Source: Mumia quercus (GTDB lineage Bacteria > Actinomycetota > Actinomycetes > Propionibacteriales > Nocardioidaceae). Taken from it: a stretch of 64,000 nt of DNA. The notes beneath the pieces were generated by a model. The model did no database searches. It had not been told where the DNA came from and was given only the letters and a program-made list of their open reading frames with translations. The translations under genes were made by a program, and so were the position numbers. The number at the start of each line of letters is the position of its first letter. Position 1 is the first letter of the stretch. The stretch lies in the NCBI RefSeq assembly GCF_025506335.1, contig NZ_JANZYO010000001.1:154064-218063 (forward strand), given 5' to 3'. Below are positions 10,382 to 17,764 of the stretch, one piece after another.

Positions 10382-11122
10382 GTGCCTGACCCGTTTTCCG
10401 CCTTGATGACCCTCGACGGCGTCCCGTCGGCGTTCGCCGCGACGCGCGACGGTCTCGACTCGCTCCTGCGCGACCGAGGGCTGCGCCGCAGCACCCCCGA
10501 GATGACGGTCGACTCGCTGCTGCTCGGTGCGGCCGCGAGCGCGGCGATCGAGGGGGTGCCGTACGACCCGGAGGGCCTCCGCCGTGGCGAGGCCGACCCC
10601 CTGGCCCTCGCGGTCGCGCGGATGAGCACCGAGCTCCTCTCGCTGGTCCCCACCTGGCACAAGGCGCCGCTCCAGGCGATCGCACGCATCCACGCCCTGG
10701 TAGCGCGCGGGCGGGTCGACGACGACGTGCTCGGCCGTCCGGTCTCGACCGAGGGCGCCGAGCGGCTCGGGACCCTCGCGCGGGCGGTGGTCGCCCCGAC
10801 CGAGGCGCCGGGGCTGCTGGTCGCCGCGGTCGTGCACGCCGAGATCGCGACGGCGCAGGCGTTCGCGTCCGACAACGGGATCGTGGCCCGGGCGACCGAG
10901 CGGCTGGTCATCGTCGCGAAGGGGGTCGATCCCGCGAGCCTCACGGTCCCGGAGGCCGGCCACCGGGCTGCGGGCGCGGCGTACCCGACGCTGCTGAGCG
11001 AGTACGAGTCGGCGGGGACGTCCGGGGTCCACAAGTGGCTCCTGTACGCCGCGCAGGCCTACGCCGACGGCGCCGAGGCGGCTCCGGTCGAGCCTCCGAA
11101 GGGTCCGCGGCGCCGGTCCTGA
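10382..11122 (+). CDS. Conserved actinobacterial protein next to HAD/ssd (often annotated 'oxidoreductase')
   Basis: A 246-aa soluble, mostly helical protein beginning VPDPFSALMTLDGVPSAF. I recall homologues at the same place beside the HAD phosphatase and ssd genes in Streptomyces, often labelled oxidoreductase without evidence; part of the helical core resembles Fic-type folds, but no Fic motif (HPFxxGNGR) is visible. No cofactor motif is seen. TATCCT lies seven bases before the GTG, so the mRNA is probably leaderless; the frame continues upstream only as antisense to the methyltransferase gene. Confidence 0.75.
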   Translation: MPDPFSALMTLDGVPSAFAATRDGLDSLLRDRGLRRSTPEMTVDSLLLGAAASAAIEGVPYDPEGLRRGEADPLALAVARMSTELLSLVPTWHKAPLQAIARIHALVARGRVDDDVLGRPVSTEGAERLGTLARAVVAPTEAPGLLVAAVVHAEIATAQAFASDNGIVARATERLVIVAKGVDPASLTVPEAGHRAAGAAYPTLLSEYESAGTSGVHKWLLYAAQAYADGAEAAPVEPPKGPRRRS

Positions 11123-11386
11123 GACCCGCGCCGCAGGGGCAGGCGCGCCACCTGCTCGAGATGGCGCGCCCTTGGCTGACCGTCTTCTCGGCTACCAGGC
11201 GTCCTGTACTCCGTAGCACCAACCCGGGGCCTCGATGGGTTCTCCCGTGGGTGGTATCCCTGTAGGACGGGAAGGGTCGTCGCGTGGGTACCGGGCCTTC
11301 GATCTGCCGTCTTACTTGTCTCCTTTGTACCCGCTCAGGGCGGTTACGGCTACCCCTTGGCGGGAGATCGCCAACCCCGCACGCAC
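11123..11386. other. Gene-free part of the convergent region; possible structured RNA
   Basis: No protein-coding signal is visible on either strand. The stretch is less GC-rich than its surroundings (for example around 11310-11335) and can form several small hairpins: TTGGCG-GGAGAT-CGCCAA (11358-11375) and ACGCAC-GCGTTG-GTGCGT (11381-11398; this one competes with the palindrome that follows). The 6C RNA of actinobacteria is known from this neighbourhood (M. tuberculosis B11 lies beside ssd), but I do not see the C-rich loops that define it. Left as unassigned. Confidence 0.35.
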
Positions 11387-11443
11387 GCGTTGGTGCGTGA
11401 GTCGTCACGCGAGTCGCGCCGGTGACCTCTGAGGCACCAACGC
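11387..11443. repeat. 57-bp palindromic repeat, family 1, copy A
   Basis: Arms 11387-11408 and 11422-11443 (22 bases each) flank a 13-base centre; 18 of 22 positions pair, including an uninterrupted outer 10 bp. The right arm matches the left arm of the copy at 44500-44556 in reverse orientation at 21 of 22 positions. It lies 17 bp from the HAD gene's stop codon between convergent genes, so it may serve as a bidirectional terminator. Confidence 0.75.
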
Positions 11444-11459
11444 TGCGGACGATCGGCGA

Positions 11460-12305
11460 CTACTCCGAGCGACGCCGCTTGATCTGGTGCAGCGCGACGC
11501 CGGCGGCTGCGGAGACCGCCGCGGCGGCGATCCCGGCGACGGCGACCTTGCTGCCGGTCGACTCGAACGACACGCGGCTCTTGAGCGCCATCGGCTCGGC
11601 GAACTCGAGGATCGGCCAGCCCTCCTCGGCCGCGAGACGGCGCAACGCCTTGTCGGGGTTGACCACGTACGGGTGGCCGACCTCGGCGAGCATCGGCACG
11701 TCGGTCTCGGAGTCGGAGTACGCGTACGAATCCGTGAGGTCGTACCCCTGCTCCTCGGCGAGCTCGCGGATCGCGGTCGCCTTGTTCTCGCCGTAGGCGT
11801 AGAGGGCGATCTCGCCGGTGTAGCGGCCGTCCTCCTCGACGAGCTGCGTCGCGATCACGTGGTCGGCTCCGAGCATCGCGCCGATCGGGTCGACGACCTC
11901 CGAGCCTGACGCGGAGACGATGACGACGTCGCGGCCCGCGTCGTGGTGGGCGGCGATCAGCTCGACGGCCTCGACGTAGACGAGCGGGTCGACGACGGTG
12001 TGCAACGTCTCGGCGACGACCTGTCGGACGGTCTCGACGTTCCAGCCCTCCACGAGCTGGGTGAGGTACGCGCGCATCTTCTCCATCTGCGCCTCGTCGG
12101 CACCCTGCAGGGCGAACACGAACTGCGCGTACGCGCTGCGCAGCACCGAACGGCGCGTGATGAGCCCCGAGTCGTAGAACTGCCGCGAGAACGCCAGCGT
12201 GCTGGAGCGGGCGATGATCGTCTTGTCGAGGTCGAAGAATGCCGCGGAGCGCGTGCTCGCGGGCGGGACGGGCGTCGCGTCGGACGTGGTCACGCGTTCA
12301 AGCAT
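11460..12305 (-). CDS. HAD-IB family phosphatase (SerB-like) with C-terminal membrane helix
   Basis: A 281-aa protein with HAD motif I FFDLDKT (D25, D27), motif II VIVSASG, and motif IV SYAYSDSETDVPML. A C-terminal hydrophobic helix (about residues 255-275) and the basic end HQIKRRRSE suggest a membrane anchor. Its relatives lie next to ssd across actinobacteria (Rv3661 type) and are linked to septation and differentiation in Streptomyces; the substrate is not known. I chose ATG 12305; GTG 12293 is a possible alternative. It is divergent from ssd. Confidence 0.85.
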   Translation of the reverse strand: MLERVTTSDATPVPPASTRSAAFFDLDKTIIARSSTLAFSRQFYDSGLITRRSVLRSAYAQFVFALQGADEAQMEKMRAYLTQLVEGWNVETVRQVVAETLHTVVDPLVYVEAVELIAAHHDAGRDVVIVSASGSEVVDPIGAMLGADHVIATQLVEEDGRYTGEIALYAYGENKATAIRELAEEQGYDLTDSYAYSDSETDVPMLAEVGHPYVVNPDKALRRLAAEEGWPILEFAEPMALKSRVSFESTGSKVAVAGIAAAAVSAAAGVALHQIKRRRSE

Positions 12306-12424
12306 AGACAGCCGAGACCGTCGAAGGCGTCGCATATTGCTCGTGGTCGGTCCACAGGAGTGTGCTGTCCCCAGGCGGGCGAAAGGTCGGCGTGCTCGTG
12401 GCGCGCCGGACACACGCTCTCCGC

Positions 12425-13522
12425 ATGGTTGCCTTCGCAGGAAGCCCACGCTCACCACGACCCCTGCTCGTCACCGCCTCCGAAGAACGCCTCGAGTCCG
12501 TGCTCCGGCTCTGCGCGGCAGCAGGTGTCGAGCCGCACGTGTGCACCGACGTGGGTGCGGCGCGTCAGCTCTGGCCGCGCGCCGGGCTCGTCGTGCTCGG
12601 TGACGAGCTGCTCGACGCGGTGGCGGCCGCGGCGCTCGAGCGGCGGTCCGACGTCGTGGTGGTCGCCGACGAGTCACCCGATCCGAAGGTGTGGGGAGCA
12701 GCGCTGGCGGTCGGCGCCGACCGCGTGCTGGCCCTTCCACGCGACGACGACACGCTCTGCGACGCGCTCGCGGACGGGGCCGAGGGCGAGGGACCGGACG
12801 CGCCGGTCCTGGCGGTCGTGGGTGGCTGCGGGGGCGCCGGGGCGTCCTCGCTCGCCGCCGCGCTCGCGCTGACGGCCGGCCGTCGACGCGCGGCCGTCGG
12901 TGGGGGCGATCCGCGCGTGCTGCTCATCGACGCCGATCCCTGGGGCGGCGGGCTCGACGTCCTGCTCGGCGTGGAGTCGGTGCCCGGGCTTCGCTGGAGC
13001 GACCTCGCGTCCACGCACGGGAGGGTGAGCGGCGCCGCGCTGAGCCGCTCGCTGCCGCGCGTCGAGGGGCTGGCGGTCCTCGCGTGGGACCGCGGTGCGG
13101 CGGTGCCGGCTCCCGCCGAGACCGTTCGCGCGGTGCTGTCAGCGGGGCGGCGCGGCCACGACCTCGTCGTCGCCGATCTCCCGCGCCATCTCGACGCCGC
13201 GGCCGAGGAGATCCTCGCGCGAGCCGCCTCCGTCCTGCTGGTCGTGCCCGACGACGTCCACGCGGTAGGCGCGGCGTGCGGCGTCGCCGAGGGCCTCGCC
13301 GGGTGGGCCGGCGGCGCCGGGCTCGTCGTACGCCGGCGACGGCGAGGGCTTCCGCCCGACCTGATCGCCGAGACCTTGGCGCTGCCGCTCGTCGCGACCG
13401 TGGACGACGACGTGAGGTTCAGGCGCTCGGTCGAGGAGGGCCTCGGCCCGCTGGCGCGGCGCACCGCCGTGGGGCGGACGGCTCGTGAGGTGCTCGACGC
13501 CCTCGGGCTGGAGCTCCGATGA
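12425..13522 (+). CDS. ssd: Septum site-determining protein Ssd (CpaE/MinD-like)
   Basis: A 365-aa protein with a receiver-like N-terminal domain (PLLVTASEERLESVL) and a MinD/ParA-like ATPase domain from about residue 120 (VVGGCGGAGASS in place of a classical Walker A; LLIDADPWGGGLD). This is the CpaE-like member of actinobacterial Tad loci; its mycobacterial homologue Ssd affects septum placement. ATG 12425 gives the usual distance to the conserved start. GTG 12392, with GAAAGG upstream, is an alternative that would add 11 residues. It overlaps tadA by four bases (ATGA). Confidence 0.87.
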   Translation: MVAFAGSPRSPRPLLVTASEERLESVLRLCAAAGVEPHVCTDVGAARQLWPRAGLVVLGDELLDAVAAAALERRSDVVVVADESPDPKVWGAALAVGADRVLALPRDDDTLCDALADGAEGEGPDAPVLAVVGGCGGAGASSLAAALALTAGRRRAAVGGGDPRVLLIDADPWGGGLDVLLGVESVPGLRWSDLASTHGRVSGAALSRSLPRVEGLAVLAWDRGAAVPAPAETVRAVLSAGRRGHDLVVADLPRHLDAAAEEILARAASVLLVVPDDVHAVGAACGVAEGLAGWAGGAGLVVRRRRRGLPPDLIAETLALPLVATVDDDVRFRRSVEEGLGPLARRTAVGRTAREVLDALGLELR

Positions 13523-14712
13523 GGCAGCGCGTCCCCGAGGCGCTGCCCGACCTTCGACTTGTCGAGGAGATCCGCGGGCGGCTCGCGACCGCGGGCGAGC
13601 GTCCCACCGCCGACCGGGTCGCGGCTGCTCTGCGCGCCGGCGGTCACGTCCACGGCGACCGCACGGTGCTCGCCGTCGTCGACGCCCTGCACCGGGAGAC
13701 GGTGGGCGCGGGACCGCTGGAGCGTCTGCTGCGCACCGAGGGCGTGACCGACGTCCTGGTCAACGGGCCCGCCGAGGTGTACGTGGACCGCGGGGCGGGG
13801 CTCGAACGCACCGACGTGGTGTTCGCCGACGACGACGCGGTCCGCAGGCTCGCCCAGCGGCTCGCCGCGGCCGCCGGCCGGCGGCTCGACGACGCATCGC
13901 CTTTCGTCGACGTGCGACTCCCCGACGGCACCAGGCTGCACGCCGTGCTCTCGCCGCTCGCCCGACCCGGCACCGCGTTGTCGCTGCGAGTCCCCGCGCG
14001 CCGCGCGTACTCGCTCGACGAGCTCGCCGAGCGTGGCGCGTTCGGCGCGGAGGTGCGCGGCGTGCTCACCGCCGTCGTACGGTCGCGGGTCGCGTTCCTC
14101 GTCACCGGAGGCACCGGCACGGGCAAGACGACGCTTCTCGCGGCGATGCTCGGCGAGGTCCCCGGCGACGAGCGGGTCGTGGTCGTGGAGGACGCGAGCG
14201 AGCTGCGTCCCGCCCATCCGCACCTGGTGGCGCTCGAGGCGCGGCCGGCCAACGTGGAGGGAGCCGGCGCCGTGGTCCTGCGCGACCTGGTCCGGCAGGC
14301 GCTTCGTATGCGCCCTGACCGTCTCGTGGTCGGTGAGGTGCGCGGGCCCGAGGTCGTCGACCTCCTCGGTGCGCTCAACACCGGGCACGAGGGCGGATGC
14401 GGCACGCTCCACGCCAACAGCCCGCGTGACGTGCCCGCCAGGATCGAGGCGCTCGCGATGGCGGCGGGCATGCCTCGGGCCGCCGTGCACAGCCAGCTCG
14501 GCGCCGCACTCGACGTCGTGGTCCACGTGGCGCGCGACCCGTCGGGGCGTCGGCGCGTCGCGGAGGTCGCGATGGTCGGTGATGGCGGGGACGGGATCGT
14601 GGGGTGCGAGACCGCTCTGGCGGTGAGCTCGCAGGGGCGGGTCGTACGCGGGCCGGGCGCGGATCGGCTCGACACGGTGCTGCAGCGCGCTGCTGGCGGG
14701 GACCCGACATGA
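13519..14712 (+). CDS. tadA: TadA/CpaF-family secretion ATPase
   Basis: This 397-aa type II/IV secretion ATPase drives assembly of Flp-type pili. It has the N-terminal domain up to about residue 120, Walker A GGTGTGKTT (197-205), an Asp box region (VVVEDASELR), Walker B-like VVGEVRG and the His box GCGTLHANSP. Its start codon overlaps the ssd stop and its stop overlaps tadB, so the genes are coupled. Confidence 0.93.
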   Translation: MRQRVPEALPDLRLVEEIRGRLATAGERPTADRVAAALRAGGHVHGDRTVLAVVDALHRETVGAGPLERLLRTEGVTDVLVNGPAEVYVDRGAGLERTDVVFADDDAVRRLAQRLAAAAGRRLDDASPFVDVRLPDGTRLHAVLSPLARPGTALSLRVPARRAYSLDELAERGAFGAEVRGVLTAVVRSRVAFLVTGGTGTGKTTLLAAMLGEVPGDERVVVVEDASELRPAHPHLVALEARPANVEGAGAVVLRDLVRQALRMRPDRLVVGEVRGPEVVDLLGALNTGHEGGCGTLHANSPRDVPARIEALAMAAGMPRAAVHSQLGAALDVVVHVARDPSGRRRVAEVAMVGDGGDGIVGCETALAVSSQGRVVRGPGADRLDTVLQRAAGGDPT

Positions 14713-15521
14713 GGGCCGAGGGACTCGAGGGGGTGGCCCTGGCGCTGGCCGCGCTCTCGGCGTGGCTGGCGGTCGGTCCACCGCAGGCGGCGCGCGTGGT
14801 GGCGCCAGTGACCGGTCCGGCGGGGACGCCCGGGGGCAGGGCCCAGACCCGCACGGCCTTGACGGGCTCGCTCGCCGCGATGGTGATCGTCACCCTGGCG
14901 TGGTCGGGGGTCTCGCTCGTCGCGATGCTCGTCGCGGCCGGTGTGGTCGGCGTCGTGGTGCGCCTGCGCGGCCGGGCACGACGCCGCGCACAGGCCCGAC
15001 GACGGCACAGCGAGGTCGCGGGTGCCTGCGAGGCGCTCGCGTCGGAGCTGACCACGGGCACGGCGGCGTCGCTCGCGATCGAGAGGGTCGCCGTCGAGTA
15101 CGCGGTCCTGGCTCCCGTCGCCTCGCACGCACGGCTCGGTGGCGACGTCGTCACCGCCCTGAACGCCGCCGCGACGCACCCCGGTGCCGAGGGGCTCCGC
15201 GACCTTGCTGCGGCCTGGAGCGTGAGCACGCGCAGCGGCGCGAGCCAGGTGGTGGTCCTCGACCGCGTCGCCGAGTCCTTGCGCGCCCGAGACGACCTGC
15301 TCCGAGAGGTGGACGCGGCACTCGGATCGCCCCGCGCCACGGCGCGGCTCCTCGCGGTGCTTCCCCTTCTCGGACTGGGACTCGGGGTCGCGCTCGGAGG
15401 CGACCCGCTCGGCTTCCTGCTCGGCGGAGGGCTGGGATCGTGGTGCCTGGCGGTGGGAGCGGGGCTCGCTGTCGCGGGCGTGCTGTGGGTGGAGCGCCTT
15501 ACGGAGTCGGCGGCGCGGTGA
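14709..15521 (+). CDS. tadB: TadB-like inner-membrane platform protein
   Basis: A 270-aa T2SSF-family membrane protein: two N-terminal hydrophobic segments (about 5-20 and 52-82), a cytoplasmic helical domain (RRHSEVAGACEALASELTTG) and two C-terminal helices (about 205-230 and 238-260). It forms the membrane platform with TadC. The ATGA start overlaps the tadA stop; the end overlaps tadC by GTGA. Confidence 0.88.
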   Translation: MRAEGLEGVALALAALSAWLAVGPPQAARVVAPVTGPAGTPGGRAQTRTALTGSLAAMVIVTLAWSGVSLVAMLVAAGVVGVVVRLRGRARRRAQARRRHSEVAGACEALASELTTGTAASLAIERVAVEYAVLAPVASHARLGGDVVTALNAAATHPGAEGLRDLAAAWSVSTRSGASQVVVLDRVAESLRARDDLLREVDAALGSPRATARLLAVLPLLGLGLGVALGGDPLGFLLGGGLGSWCLAVGAGLAVAGVLWVERLTESAAR

Positions 15522-16243
15522 GTCTGCTTGCCGCACTTTTGGCGCTCCTGGCCGTCGCGCTCGTCACGGACGTGCCTGGTCGAGCGCGCCTCCGGGAGGT
15601 CGCGGGAGCGCCGGGCGCACGACCGCAGAGACCTCCTCGTCCGGAGTGGGTGACCTCTCCGTGGTTCGCCGGGTTGCTCGCGACCGTCACCGTCTGGCAG
15701 GTGGTGGGTGGCCTGACCGGTCTGCTGCTGGGGATCCCCGTCGGAGGGGGCGTCCTGTGGTGGGTAGGACGCCTCGAGCCAGGCGCGCACCGGCGCCGGC
15801 GTGAGGAGGAGATCCGTGACCTTCCCCTCGTGCTCGACCTCGTGGTGGCGGGCATGGCCGCCGGACGCCCGACCACGCAGGTCCTCGAGGTGGTCGCGGA
15901 CGCCGTCGGTGGGCCGCTCGGTGCTCGCCTGCACGCGGTGGTCGCGCGCCTGAGCCTCGGCGCCGACCCGACCGAGGTCTGGCACGAGCTTCACGACGAC
16001 ACCGTCCTCGCGCCCCTCGCGCGGGCTTTCGCCCGCGCGTCACGCAGCGGGACCGCCGTCCGACGGGTGCTCGAACGGGCTGCGGAGGACGTCCGCGCTG
16101 CCCAGCGTTCTGCGGCGCTGGAGCGCGCACGGGCGGTCGGTGTCCGGACGGCAGCGCCGCTGGGTGCGTGCTTTCTGCCCGCGTTCCTGCTGATCGGTGT
16201 CGTCCCCACCGTGGTCGCGACGTTCGTCTCCCTCGAGCTCTGA
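15518..16243 (+). CDS. tadC: TadC-like inner-membrane platform protein
   Basis: This 241-aa T2SSF-family protein has the domain core DLPLVLDLVVAGMAAGRPTT (residues about 105-124) and a C-terminal hydrophobic helix (LGACFLPAFLLIGVVPTVV). The GTG start overlaps the tadB stop. The frame is open upstream, but only as an out-of-frame shadow of tadB. It is followed by about 150 bp before the pilin gene. Confidence 0.88.
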   Translation: MSLLAALLALLAVALVTDVPGRARLREVAGAPGARPQRPPRPEWVTSPWFAGLLATVTVWQVVGGLTGLLLGIPVGGGVLWWVGRLEPGAHRRRREEEIRDLPLVLDLVVAGMAAGRPTTQVLEVVADAVGGPLGARLHAVVARLSLGADPTEVWHELHDDTVLAPLARAFARASRSGTAVRRVLERAAEDVRAAQRSAALERARAVGVRTAAPLGACFLPAFLLIGVVPTVVATFVSLEL

Positions 16244-16392
16244 TCGTGCGACTCGTGACGCCGACCAGCCCTTCCACAGGCGGGCCGTGTCCCCAGCCGA
16301 GCGTCAGGGCGTCACCGACCTCCGCAGACGGACCCACCTTGAGAGTGCGTCCGATCCGCGGGCGCGATGACACCGATCGAGGAGAGAGCGAC

Positions 16393-16581
16393 ATGCGACA
16401 CCTGAAGCAGCTGCGGGCACGAGCCCACGAGCAGGGGATGACGACGTCCGAGTACGCCGTCGGGACGGTCGGCGCCTGCACCGTCGGCGGGGCGATCTAC
16501 ACGATCGCGACGTCGGACTGGTTCAACAACTTCATCAAGGGCGTCTTCGAGAAGGGGATCGAGCTGCTCCCGTTCATGTGA
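16393..16581 (+). CDS. DUF4244 small Flp-type pilin-like protein
   Basis: A 62-aa protein with a basic start (MRHLKQLRARAHEQG), the class III prepilin-like junction GMTTSEYAVGTV, and one hydrophobic helix. DUF4244 proteins always sit in these actinobacterial Tad clusters and are taken to be the major pilin. A strong GGAGAG lies 6-10 bases upstream. Short spacing to tadABC and the TadE-like genes supports a pilin role; no prepilin peptidase gene is in the window. Confidence 0.88.
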   Translation: MRHLKQLRARAHEQGMTTSEYAVGTVGACTVGGAIYTIATSDWFNNFIKGVFEKGIELLPFM

Positions 16582-16592
16582 GCGGGCTGCCG

Positions 16593-16621
16593 GGCCCGGC
16601 GGTCGGGGGGACCGCCGGGCC
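16593..16621 (+). terminator. Strong hairpin after the pilin gene
   Basis: GGCCCGGCGGTC (16593-16604) and GACCGCCGGGCC (16610-16621) form a perfect 12-bp stem with a loop of five G residues, 11 bp after the pilin stop. It could be a partial terminator or a 3' stabiliser that makes the pilin transcript more abundant than the downstream TadE-like genes. Confidence 0.65.
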
Positions 16622-16653
16622 GGGTCGTACGGGAGAGGCACGGGAGAGGAGGC

Positions 16654-17031
16654 GTGGTGGGTGCAGGTCCGGTACGAGAGCGAGGGATGGTGACGGCAGA
16701 GACGGCGATGGTGCTGCCCCTGCTCGTCGCCGTGGCGCTCGCGCTCGTGTGGGTGGTGAGCGTCGGCGTGGCGCACGTGCGACTGGTGGACGCGGCACGT
16801 GAGGGCGCCCGGATGAGCGCGCGCGGCGACGCGCCGTCCGAGGTCGTCGAGGCTGTCGAGACGATGGTCCCGGACGAGGCGACGGTGGAGGTGGCCGACG
16901 GCCAGGACGACGGGACGACCCGCGTCACGGTGCGCCTCCGGGCCCGCGTCGACCTGCCGTTGGTCAGGCGGCTCGCCGTCGATCTGGACGCCACGGCGGT
17001 CAGCGCGAACGAGGCGGTGGCGTCATCGTGA
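16654..17031 (+). CDS. TadE-family minor pseudopilin
   Basis: A 125-aa protein with the TadE prepilin-like junction ERGMVTAETAMVLPLL followed by a hydrophobic helix (about residues 18-40), the conserved DAAREGAR and a beta-rich extracytoplasmic end. The GTG at 16654 follows GGAGAGGAGG closely; GTG 16657 is equally possible. The end overlaps the next gene by four bases. Confidence 0.85.
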   Translation: MVGAGPVRERGMVTAETAMVLPLLVAVALALVWVVSVGVAHVRLVDAAREGARMSARGDAPSEVVEAVETMVPDEATVEVADGQDDGTTRVTVRLRARVDLPLVRRLAVDLDATAVSANEAVASS

Positions 17032-17414
17032 GCGCGCGGCGACCCTTCGCGAGGTCCGAGCGGGGAGCCGGTGCGGTCTACGGCGTCGTGGCGGTGGTGG
17101 TCCTGTCGACCGCCTTCGTCGTCGCGCTCCAGGTCGCCGCGTTGGCACGGGTCCAGCACCAGGTGACCGCTGCCGCAGACCTGGTCGCGCTCGCGGCGAG
17201 CGCGTCGGTGGAGGCCGGTGGCGACGGGTGTGCGCAGGCAGAGCGACTCGCGCGAGCGAACGAGGCCGAGCTGCGCTCCTGCGAGCTCGTCGCCTCCGTC
17301 GCGACCGTCGTCGTCGAACGGAGCGTGCGCGTGTGGGGCACCAAGATCACCGTCCACCGCACGGCGAGGGCGGCGCCGCGAGACTACGTCCCCGCCGGCG
17401 GTGGTGGACGGTGA
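17028..17414 (+). CDS. TadE/G-like protein of the helicase/secretion neighbourhood
   Basis: This 128-aa protein has the short basic N-terminus and ERGAGAVYGVVAVVVLS junction, one hydrophobic helix (about 15-40), then QVTAAADLVALAASAS typical of the Rv3654c-type 'helicase/secretion neighbourhood TadE-like' family. Two cysteines (in GDGCAQ and LRSCEL) may form a disulfide outside the membrane. Its 3' end overlaps the convergent LapA-like gene by 31 bp. It closes the Tad operon. Confidence 0.82.
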   Translation: MSARRPFARSERGAGAVYGVVAVVVLSTAFVVALQVAALARVQHQVTAAADLVALAASASVEAGGDGCAQAERLARANEAELRSCELVASVATVVVERSVRVWGTKITVHRTARAAPRDYVPAGGGGR

Positions 17415-17734
17415 GGGTCTTCGTTCGCGGGCGGCTCGGCAGGCGCGGCCGGTGGCACGTCCTGAGCGCGCTGCTTCTCCATCCGGCGGTGCTCCTTGCG
17501 CAGCTGCCGGTTCTCCTTGCGCACCTGGTAGCCCCGGCGCGTCCCCCGGGCGATGAGAGCGAGAGCGACGACGGCGACGAGCATGCTCCCCGCGCCGATC
17601 CAGAACGCGCCCACCCCGTCCGTCACGAGGTTCCAGCCGAGGAAGTCGATCGACACCGACTCGGTCGCCTCGAGCGACACGACGACACCCACGAGCACGG
17701 CGAGGGCCAGCAGCAGCACACCCAGAGCGATCAT
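17384..17734 (-). CDS. Two-helix membrane protein, LapA-like
   Basis: A 116-aa protein with two hydrophobic helices (about residues 2-20 and 42-63), the spacing of DUF1049/LapA-type proteins (FLGWNLVTDGVGAFWIGAGSML), then a highly charged helical tail (QVRKENRQLRKEHRRMEKQR) and a Pro-rich end. Unknown function. It is convergent with, and 31 bp overlapping, the last Tad gene, and lies 30 bp downstream of... nothing on its own strand except the helicase, which ends the other side of a short gap upstream-to-downstream order: helicase first, then this gene. Confidence 0.7.
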   Translation of the reverse strand: MIALGVLLLALAVLVGVVVSLEATESVSIDFLGWNLVTDGVGAFWIGAGSMLVAVVALALIARGTRRGYQVRKENRQLRKEHRRMEKQRAQDVPPAAPAEPPANEDPHRPPPPAGT

Positions 17735-17764
17735 CCACGTCCCCCTCGTGATGGTGGGATCACC

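Noticed and set aside
12306..12424. 6C RNA between the HAD gene and ssd
   Set aside because: The gap is short and lacks the two C-rich loops of the 6C motif.
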